NCBI GenBank assembly: GCA_023431205.1
Contig: JAEYXQ010000014.1
Coordinates: 1-6,231 of the forward strand
Direction of reading: 5' to 3'
DNA: 6,231 nt
Origin: Pseudomonadota bacterium
GTDB lineage: Bacteria; Pseudomonadota; Alphaproteobacteria; Rhizobiales; Devosiaceae
The position numbers and the translations under genes were made by a program. The notes under the pieces were generated by a model, which worked only from the letters and a program-made list of their open reading frames with translations, did not search any database and was not told where the DNA came from. This document shows positions 1 to 5,225 of this stretch, in pieces. How positions within the stretch are numbered: position 1 is the stretch's first letter; each line of letters opens with the position of its first letter.

Positions 1-552
1 TTCCTGATCGGCATCGGCCTGATCTACATCTTCGCCGTCGAATTGCAGTGGCTGCCATCGTTCGGGCGCGGGCAGGTGACCGATCTCGGATGGTGGCGAA
101 CGGGGCTCCTGTCCGAATCCGGCCGGCGCTCGCTGATCCTGCCGGCGATCACGCTGTCGCTGTTCCAGCTCACGCTGATCATGCGCCTCGTGCGAGCCGA
201 GATGCTCGAGGTGATGCGCACCGATTACATCCGCTTCGCGCGAGCCCGGGGCCTGTCGAAGCGCGCCATCAATTTTGGCCATGCGCTCAAGAACACCATG
301 GTGCCTGTGATCACCATCACCGGCCTGCAACTGGGCTCGGTGATCGCCTTCGCCATAATCACCGAGACGGTGTTCCAGTGGCCTGGCGTGGGGTCGCTGT
401 TCGTCAACTCGGTTGCCGCTGTCGACGTGCCCGTGATGGCCGCCTACCTGGTCTTCGTGGCTCTGGTGTTTGTGGTCATCAACCTCATCGTCGACATTCT
501 TTATTTCATCGTCGATCCGCGGCTTCGCGACGGCGCCAGAACCGGGAGGTAG
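1..552 (+). CDS. ABC transporter permease, DppB/OppB type (3' part, N-terminus outside window)
   Basis: Inner-membrane permease subunit of a peptide/nickel-family (PepT) ABC importer; it forms half of the translocation channel with the next gene's product. The frame is open from base 1, leaving 183 residues of a protein that is usually about 310-340 long, so roughly the first 40% is missing. Seen directly: hydrophobic segments near residues 1-14, 46-62, 101-122 and 145-170, a cytoplasmic EAA-type loop at about 76-97 (YIRFARARGLSKRAI, the contact site for the ATPase), the family-typical TETVFQWPGVGSL stretch at 121-133, and the usual C-terminal DPRLRDGAR at 172-180. The stop TAG lies 4 bases before the GTG of the DppC-like gene, and the GGGAGGT ribosome site for that gene is inside this gene's last codons. 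Family assignment is firm. The substrate is unknown because the binding protein gene is not in the window. Confidence 0.95.
   Translation, partial: FLIGIGLIYIFAVELQWLPSFGRGQVTDLGWWRTGLLSESGRRSLILPAITLSLFQLTLIMRLVRAEMLEVMRTDYIRFARARGLSKRAINFGHALKNTMVPVITITGLQLGSVIAFAIITETVFQWPGVGSLFVNSVAAVDVPVMAAYLVFVALVFVVINLIVDILYFIVDPRLRDGARTGR
544..550 (+). promoter_or_regulatory. Ribosome binding site GGGAGGT deciding the GTG start at 557
   Basis: GGGAGGT lies 6 bases before GTG 557-559 and is a near-consensus Shine-Dalgarno sequence. The same frame is open from ATG 470, but that start would bury 87 bases in the upstream permease gene and add a non-family N-terminus. The ribosome site, the minimal overlap and the family length all favour GTG 557. 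Confidence 0.8.
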
Positions 553-556
553 CATC

Positions 557-1516
557 GTGACCGATCTGCCCCATTCACCCGAGCAGCCCGTACCCGCTGC
601 CAAGGCTTCTCGATGGAAGACGTTTATCACCTCCGACGTCGTGTGGTCCTACCGCCACTCGCCGGTGGTGATCGTCGCCTCCATGGTCGCGCTGCTGTTG
701 ATCCTGATGGCATTGTGGGCTCCGTGGCTGGCGCCCTACAACCCGTTCAATCCGGCCACGCTAAACCTGATGGACGGCTTCACCCCGCCCAATTCATCTT
801 CGTTCTCGGGCAAGTATTTCCTCCTGGGCACGGACAGCCAAGGCCGTGACGTGCTCTCCACCATCATGTACGGCTCCCGTGTGTCGCTGTTCGTGGGCCT
901 GATGGCGACCCTGTTCGCCATGGTGCTGGGCGTGGGCCTCGGGCTTGTCGCCGGCTATGCGGGCGGCATCTGGGATGCGATCATCATGCGCGTTGCCGAC
1001 GTGCAGCTGAGCTTTCCAGCCATCCTGATCGCGCTGCTCATCTTCGGCATCGCCCGCGGCATCATCCCGCCGAGCCAGCAGGAAGGGGCGGCGGTCTGGG
1101 TGTTGATCATTGCCATCGGGCTGGCGAACTGGGCGCAGTTCGCCCGTACGGTCCGCGGCGCTACGCTGGTCGAGCGGCAGAAGGATTACGTCTCGGCGGC
1201 GCGCATACTCGGGGTCAATCCGTTCTTCATTCTGCTGCGCCACGTGCTGCCCAATGTGGTCGGCCCGGTGCTGGTGATCGGCACCATCGGTCTGGCGCTC
1301 GCCATCATCGAGGAAGCCACGCTTTCCTACCTCGGTGTCGGTGTGCCGCCGACCCAACCGTCGCTCGGAACGTTGATCCGTATCGGCCAGCAGTTCCTGT
1401 TCTCAGGTGAATGGTGGATCCTCCTGTTCCCCGCGCTCACCCTGATCCTGCTCGCGTTGTCCGTGAACCTGCTTGGTGACTGGCTGCGCGACGCTCTCAA
1501 CCCGAAGCTGCGCTGA
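557..1516 (+). CDS. ABC transporter permease, DppC/OppC type
   Basis: Second inner-membrane permease of the PepT-family importer, 319 residues from a GTG start, a normal family length. Residues 1-30 are a hydrophilic, Pro/Ala-rich cytoplasmic N-terminus, followed by a first membrane helix at about 36-57. The periplasmic loop ends in the family signature GTDSQGRDVLS at 91-101. Further hydrophobic segments lie near 110-134, 153-170, 180-193, 234-252 and 286-306. The EAA loop that docks on the ATPase is at about 211-233 (SAARILGVNPFFILLRHVLP), followed by EEATLSYLGVG at 252-262, also typical of DppC/OppC. Its stop TGA shares one base with the ATG of the ATPase gene, indicating translational coupling. 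The permease pair plus a fused ATPase resembles GsiCD/GsiA-type arrangements, but that does not show glutathione as the substrate. Confidence 0.95.
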   Translation: MTDLPHSPEQPVPAAKASRWKTFITSDVVWSYRHSPVVIVASMVALLLILMALWAPWLAPYNPFNPATLNLMDGFTPPNSSSFSGKYFLLGTDSQGRDVLSTIMYGSRVSLFVGLMATLFAMVLGVGLGLVAGYAGGIWDAIIMRVADVQLSFPAILIALLIFGIARGIIPPSQQEGAAVWVLIIAIGLANWAQFARTVRGATLVERQKDYVSAARILGVNPFFILLRHVLPNVVGPVLVIGTIGLALAIIEEATLSYLGVGVPPTQPSLGTLIRIGQQFLFSGEWWILLFPALTLILLALSVNLLGDWLRDALNPKLR

Positions 1517-3159
1517 TGCCCGAACCTGTTCTTTCCGTCCGCAATCTGGTTGTCGACTTTCCGTTCCGGGATGACGTCTTCCGTGCTGTCGACGACATCT
1601 CGTTCGAGATCATGCCTGGCGAGGTTGTGGGAGTCGTTGGTGAATCGGGCGCCGGCAAGTCGATGACCGGTGCCGCCGTCATCGGCCTCATCGAGCGCCC
1701 CGGCCGCATCACCCAGGGCGAGATACGACTCAAGGGCGAGCGCATCGACAACCTGCCGGAACAGCAGAAGGCCAGGCTCCGCGGCAAGCGCATCGGCATG
1801 GTGTTCCAGGATCCGCTCACCAGCCTCAATCCGCTCTACACCGTTGGGCAGCAACTGGTGGAAACCATCCGCACCCACATGCCGCTGGGCGAAGCCGAGG
1901 CACGTCAGCGCGCCATCGACCTGCTCACCGAAGCCGGCATTCCCAATTCAGCCGAGCGCATCGATTCGTACCCGCATCAGTTCTCCGGTGGCATGCGTCA
2001 GCGCGTGGTGATTGCCCTTGCCATCGCCGCCGAACCCGAGCTGATCATCGCCGACGAGCCAACCTCGGCGCTCGACGTGTCCGTCCAGGCTCAGATCATC
2101 AAGGTCCTGAAGAAGCTGTGCGCCAACCATGGAGCCGCGGTCATGCTGATCACCCATGACATGGGTGTGATCGCCCAGACCGCCAACCGCATCGTGGTGA
2201 TGCACCAGGGGCGGATCGTGGAGACCGGTACCGTGGGCGAGATCATCCGCCGCCCGCGGGAGCCTTATACCGTCAAGCTGATCAACTCGATCCCGACGAT
2301 CGCCCGTGGTGCCGACGCGACGGCCGTACCCGCGCCGGCAAACGACGGCGCCGGCGCTTTCGTGCAGATCCGCGGCCTCTCGCGGGACTTCCAGCTCGGC
2401 AATCCCGGAGCGATCGACCGGCTGCGCGGCCGCGCACAAATGTTCCGCGCCGTCGACAACGTCTCCTTCTCCATCGAGAAGGGCAAAACCTATGGGCTTG
2501 TCGGTGAATCTGGTTCCGGTAAATCCACCTGCGCCAAGATGATCGTCGGCCTGGTGCGTCCGACCGGGGGAAAAATCCTGGTCGATGGGCATGACATGTG
2601 GGCTGGAGGGGCAGGGGAGCAGGAGCGGCGCAAGCGCGTGCAGATGATCTTCCAGGATCCCTACGCAAGCCTCAACCCGCGCTGGCGGGTCGCCGACATC
2701 GTGGCCGAGCCCATGCGAACCCTGGGCATCGCCCGCAACCGCGGCGAGGTGGAGGCGCGGGTCGCCGACCTGCTGCGCAAGGTGCGGCTCGATCCGTCCG
2801 TCATGCGCAAGTTCCCGCATGAATTTTCCGGGGGGCAGCGCCAGCGCATCGCTGTCGCGCGGGCCCTTTCCAGCCAGCCGGAATTCATCGTCTGCGACGA
2901 GCCGACCTCGGCGTTGGACGTCTCGGTGCAGGCCCAGGTGCTTGAACTGATGCAGTCCTTGCAGGATGAATTCGGCCTCACCTATCTGCTGATCAGCCAC
3001 AATCTGGCTGTGGTCCGGCAGATGTCGAGCAGTGTCGGCGTGCTGCACAATGGCGTGCTGGTGGAAACGGGCCCCACCGACGCCATCTTCGACAACCCGC
3101 AGGCAGACTACACGCGCATGTTGCTGGACGCCGTGCCGGATATCGCCAAGGTGGCCTGA
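1516..3159 (+). CDS. Fused dual ATP-binding protein of peptide-type ABC importer (DppD-DppF-like fusion)
   Basis: Cytoplasmic energy-coupling subunit with two complete nucleotide-binding domains in one 547-residue chain, replacing separate DppD and DppF. Domain 1 (about 5-262): Walker A GESGAGKS 42-49, Q-loop FQDP 97-100, signature FSGGMRQR 156-163, Walker B IIADEP 177-182 with D-loop SALD, switch histidine H214, then the oligopeptide-transporter C-terminal element (EPYTVKLINSIP, 249-260). An Ala/Pro-rich linker spans about 263-281. Domain 2 (about 282-547): Walker A GESGSGKST 330-338, Q-loop FQDP 379-382, signature FSGGQRQR 437-444, Walker B IVCDEP 458-463, H495. All catalytic motifs are intact in both halves, so both sites should be able to hydrolyse ATP. 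SGGM in the first half is usual for DppD-like domains. The start overlaps the upstream stop by one base and has only a weak GAAG ribosome site, consistent with coupling. E. coli YejF (529 residues) and GsiA (623) share this architecture; substrate unknown. Confidence 0.96.
   Translation: MPEPVLSVRNLVVDFPFRDDVFRAVDDISFEIMPGEVVGVVGESGAGKSMTGAAVIGLIERPGRITQGEIRLKGERIDNLPEQQKARLRGKRIGMVFQDPLTSLNPLYTVGQQLVETIRTHMPLGEAEARQRAIDLLTEAGIPNSAERIDSYPHQFSGGMRQRVVIALAIAAEPELIIADEPTSALDVSVQAQIIKVLKKLCANHGAAVMLITHDMGVIAQTANRIVVMHQGRIVETGTVGEIIRRPREPYTVKLINSIPTIARGADATAVPAPANDGAGAFVQIRGLSRDFQLGNPGAIDRLRGRAQMFRAVDNVSFSIEKGKTYGLVGESGSGKSTCAKMIVGLVRPTGGKILVDGHDMWAGGAGEQERRKRVQMIFQDPYASLNPRWRVADIVAEPMRTLGIARNRGEVEARVADLLRKVRLDPSVMRKFPHEFSGGQRQRIAVARALSSQPEFIVCDEPTSALDVSVQAQVLELMQSLQDEFGLTYLLISHNLAVVRQMSSSVGVLHNGVLVETGPTDAIFDNPQADYTRMLLDAVPDIAKVA
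3148..3154 (+). promoter_or_regulatory. Ribosome binding site AAGGTGG for the TetR gene
   Basis: AAGGTGG lies 8 bases before ATG 3163, inside the last codons of the ATPase gene. It supports ATG 3163 as the start, although the match to the consensus is only partial. Confidence 0.55.
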
Positions 3160-3162
3160 GGC

Positions 3163-3810
3163 ATGGGGAGGGTAGAGGCTCTCGAGGCTGCACGGCGCAG
3201 ACACATCATCGATTGCACTATCCGAGTTGTTGCGCGCCATGGGCTGGCGAATACGTCGCTTTCCCGTGTGGCGCGAGAAGCAAAGGTCGCCAAGGGGATC
3301 ATCTGCTACTACTTCACCAGCAAGGATGGATTGTTCGAGGCGGTGATGGAACGCCTGCGAGAGCGGACCTTCTTGGCAGCAGTAGCCAGGGCAGAAAGCG
3401 GAGAAGATGCGTGGGCCCAGCTATGCTCGTTCGTCGCTGCCCAGCTTCGGCAGATGCGTGAGCGACGCCATGATGTCCTGGTCATGCGCCATCTGGCGGT
3501 TGGGGCAGCAGCGGTCGGGGAGCAGCAACTGGTCGTTCAGCGTGAACAGCGTGACTGGCTGGCCAGCATCTTGATCGAAGGACAGCATTCGGGCGCGTTC
3601 AGGCAATTCGACGTGGAAATGGTGGCCGGCGCCATCGCCGGCGCGATCGATGGTGGCCTCGATCAGTTGGCACAGGATCCCAAGGTGGATATCGACCGGT
3701 ACTCGACGCAGTTGCTCGCACTGTTCGAGCCGGGAGTGCGGGAGACGGGCTTGCATGCCAGCCACTCTGACGCTTCCCTCCTTGGGCAAGCGCCTCAGCA
3801 GGAACTCTGA
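3163..3810 (+). CDS. TetR/AcrR-family transcriptional regulator
   Basis: Predicted one-component repressor of 215 residues, normal for the family. The N-terminal DNA-binding domain spans about 10-58. Helix 1 is RRRHIIDCTIRVVARHG (11-27), the helix-turn-helix runs from about 32 to 51 (SLSRVAREAKVAKGIICYYF), and the family-typical YYFTSKDGLFEAV follows at 49-61. The rest (about 62-195) is a helical ligand-binding and dimerisation domain that cannot be matched to a ligand by eye, followed by a polar tail of about 20 residues. The DNA-binding half resembles the BetI-like branch, but that does not identify a ligand. It starts 3 bases after the transporter ATPase stop and ends 6 bases before the sigma factor gene, so it is probably co-transcribed with both. 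Local repressors often regulate their own operon, but no operator can be assigned because the operon promoter is upstream of the window. Confidence 0.93.
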   Translation: MGRVEALEAARRRHIIDCTIRVVARHGLANTSLSRVAREAKVAKGIICYYFTSKDGLFEAVMERLRERTFLAAVARAESGEDAWAQLCSFVAAQLRQMRERRHDVLVMRHLAVGAAAVGEQQLVVQREQRDWLASILIEGQHSGAFRQFDVEMVAGAIAGAIDGGLDQLAQDPKVDIDRYSTQLLALFEPGVRETGLHASHSDASLLGQAPQQEL

Positions 3811-3816
3811 GCAGGG

Positions 3817-4335
3817 ATGGCCATGCTTGGGAACCAGAAGCTTGATGTGCTCGAGCAATTGCCGACACTAAGGCGTTATGCACTGAGCCTTACGCGCAAT
3901 GCAACCGACGCCGAAGACCTGGTGCAAGAGGCCTTGTTGCGGGCCTACGAGCGGAGCGCAACGTTCCGAGCCGATGGCAACCTGCGGGGATGGCTGTTGT
4001 CCATCGTGCACAACCTGTTTGTAGATCGGCGGAGGTCAAAGACGAGTGCTTCCGGGCACGAGCAAGAGTTCGCCAACTGCTTGGCAAACAACCTGCCGGC
4101 AAGCCAGTACGACACCTTGCGCCTGTCACAGGTGCGGCGCGCATTCGACCTGCTGCCGGTGGAGCAGCGGGAAGCATTGCACCTCGTGACCATCGAAGGT
4201 CTGAGCTACGAAGAGGCGGCCAGGGTGCTCGAAGTGCCGGCCGGAACGGTGATGTCGAGATTGTCTCGCGGTCGCGAGGCGTTGCGGCGGTGGGAAAGCG
4301 GTCCTCCGCTCAAACTGGTGAAGGAAAGCGAGTGA
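3817..4335 (+). CDS. ECF (group IV) RNA polymerase sigma factor
   Basis: Alternative sigma factor of 172 residues that directs RNA polymerase to a small regulon, normally held inactive by its partner anti-sigma factor. Region 2 spans about 16-73: DAEDLVQEALLRAY at 31-44 is the core-binding and promoter-melting helix, and GNLRGWLLSIVHNLFVDRRR at 54-73 contains the -10 recognition helix. A variable linker at about 74-102 joins region 4 (103-158), whose helix-turn-helix includes SYEEAARVLEVPAGTVMSRL (130-149). There is no sigma region 1.1 or 3, as expected for ECF factors. Start choice: ATG 3817 follows GCAGGG directly, while ATG 3823 (two codons later) has AGGGA at a better 5-base spacing, so the true start may be 3823. 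The stop overlaps the anti-sigma ATG by one base. About a third of its leucines use TTG, unlike the transporter genes. The ECF subgroup and target promoter are undetermined. Confidence 0.95.
   Translation: MAMLGNQKLDVLEQLPTLRRYALSLTRNATDAEDLVQEALLRAYERSATFRADGNLRGWLLSIVHNLFVDRRRSKTSASGHEQEFANCLANNLPASQYDTLRLSQVRRAFDLLPVEQREALHLVTIEGLSYEEAARVLEVPAGTVMSRLSRGREALRRWESGPPLKLVKESE
4321..4326 (+). promoter_or_regulatory. Ribosome binding site AAGGAA deciding the anti-sigma start at 4335
   Basis: AAGGAA lies 8 bases before ATG 4335, inside the end of the sigma gene. The anti-sigma frame is open back to ATG 3990, but that would add 115 residues read out of frame through the sigma gene. The ribosome site, the one-base overlap and the family-typical N-terminus support 4335. 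Confidence 0.8.
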
Positions 4336-5114
4336 TGCGCAAAGCCGAGCCTATCGATCCGGTCGAACTCATGGCCTATGCCGACGATCAACTCGATACC
4401 CCGCGCCGATTAGCTGTCGAACTTTGGTTGTCGCAGAATCCGGCAGAGGCGTCGCGGGTCCTGGCGGATCTGCGACTGCGCAGCGAACTGCGGATCGTGC
4501 TGGCGGGCGATCACATAGCCCCCTCCGAAAGGACCGAAGATCTGGCGCGGCGGCTTGGCGGCCGTTTGCGCGGCCAGCTTATCTTCCGTCGGGCTCGACC
4601 ACTTCTCGCTGCGTCCGTTCTGGTCACATTTGGCTGGCTTGCCCATGATCAAGCGGGCCAGAGTCATGCATGGGCATCAGGTGCAGTACCTGAATACGTT
4701 GCGGCAGCGGTCGAGGCCCACCATACCACCGAACTGCGGAGTTCCATGCACTCGCAGATTCAGGGGACGGAGTACGACCCCGCCGAGCTCCTGGCTCGAA
4801 CGCATCTGAGACTTCCGCCGCTTCCCCAAGCCTGGAGAGTGATCGATGTGCAGGTCTATCCGTCTGACTTCGGGCCGAGCGTGGAAGTTGCCGTGGTGAC
4901 GACGGAGTTCGGACCCTTGTCCATCTTCGCTGCCAAACCCGGACAGGTCATGATCATGCCTCCCCGGACCCGATACGTTGAAGATACGACCACAGCCTAT
5001 TGGCAGGTCGGGGAAATGGCTTACGCCCTGGTCTCGACTGGTCAGCACGACGACGTCGGCCGGGCCGCGACGTTCCTGTTCGAAACCCTTCAACAGCCGC
5101 CGAGCGCCACGTGA
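4335..5114 (+). CDS. Membrane-anchored anti-sigma factor, zinc-ligand-free type
   Basis: Predicted inhibitor of the preceding ECF sigma factor, 259 residues. The cytoplasmic part (1-86) carries a helical anti-sigma fold typical of this class: DPVELMAYADDQLDTPRR at 8-25, then WLSQNPAEASRVLADLRLRS at 31-50. A positively charged stretch (RRLGGRLRGQLIFRRAR, 72-88) precedes one hydrophobic segment at about 89-103, consistent with an N-in single-pass protein. The remaining 155 residues should be periplasmic. They begin with VPEYVAAAVEAHHTTELRSSM (from 118) and end in a likely beta-rich part (about 165-235, including WRVIDVQVYPSDFGPSVEVA). The protein has no cysteine, so the HxxxCxxC zinc motif of ZAS anti-sigma factors is absent. 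Immediate overlap with the sigma gene supports the partnership. Release could be by proteolysis or ligand binding in the periplasm, but the signal is not evident. The N-terminal role is well supported; the C-terminal domain is not recognised beyond similarity to other such anti-sigma factors. Confidence 0.86.
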   Translation: MRKAEPIDPVELMAYADDQLDTPRRLAVELWLSQNPAEASRVLADLRLRSELRIVLAGDHIAPSERTEDLARRLGGRLRGQLIFRRARPLLAASVLVTFGWLAHDQAGQSHAWASGAVPEYVAAAVEAHHTTELRSSMHSQIQGTEYDPAELLARTHLRLPPLPQAWRVIDVQVYPSDFGPSVEVAVVTTEFGPLSIFAAKPGQVMIMPPRTRYVEDTTTAYWQVGEMAYALVSTGQHDDVGRAATFLFETLQQPPSAT

Positions 5115-5225
5115 TCTCCTGAGGTTCAGCGCTCAACGTCTACGGCATGTCCAGCAGTAGCTTGTGCTCTCCCCCGAGGCGGATAGTGCACATCAGGCGG
5201 ACGGGTAAGGTGGGCAACGACCGCG
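5115..5225. other. Convergent intergenic gap, no clear terminator
   Basis: These 111 bases separate two converging genes, so transcripts from both sides should end here. I found no GC-rich hairpin followed by a T-run on either strand. Candidate stems are 3-5 base pairs at most. The gap does contain a 14-base imperfect dyad (5124-5137), a GTGCAC palindrome (5186-5191) and AGGCGGA repeated directly at 5177-5183 and 5195-5201. Termination may be Rho-dependent or lie inside the opposing genes. No convincing small ORF or RNA gene was seen. Confidence 0.6.
5124..5137. repeat. Imperfect palindrome GTTCAGCGCTCAAC
   Basis: The 14-base dyad has a perfect AGCGCT core and outer GTT/AAC arms, with one mismatched pair (C/C) between them. 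It begins 9 bases after the anti-sigma stop. Size and symmetry resemble a helix-turn-helix operator, but it sits downstream of the genes rather than at a promoter, and dyads this short arise by chance. Function unknown. Confidence 0.3.

Noticed and set aside
470..556. Upstream ATG 470 extending the DppC-like permease
   Set aside because: It would overlap the DppB-like gene by 83 bases and add a non-family N-terminus. GTG 557 has a strong GGGAGGT site at 6-base spacing.
1948..3240. 430-codon open frame on the minus strand opposite the ATPase gene
   Set aside because: It mirrors the intact ATPase gene in a GC-rich, codon-biased region where antisense stops are rare. Its translation has no recognisable domain and is rich in His, Asp, Arg and Gly, as expected of a shadow.
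3801..3834. Two GGAAC motifs (3801-3805 and 3830-3834) as ECF-type -35 elements for autoregulation
   Set aside because: A -10 element 16-17 bases downstream would lie inside the sigma coding sequence, and I see no matching -10 there for either one. Pentamers like this are common by chance.
3990..4334. Open frame extending the anti-sigma gene upstream through the sigma gene
   Set aside because: The 115 extra residues are Arg/Ala/Gly-rich out-of-frame translation of the sigma gene, and ATG 4335 has its own ribosome site and a family-typical N-terminus.
5163..5192. Possible hairpin TGTGC/GCACA as a terminator
   Set aside because: The stem is only 5 base pairs with a loop of 20 bases, and no T-run follows on either strand.
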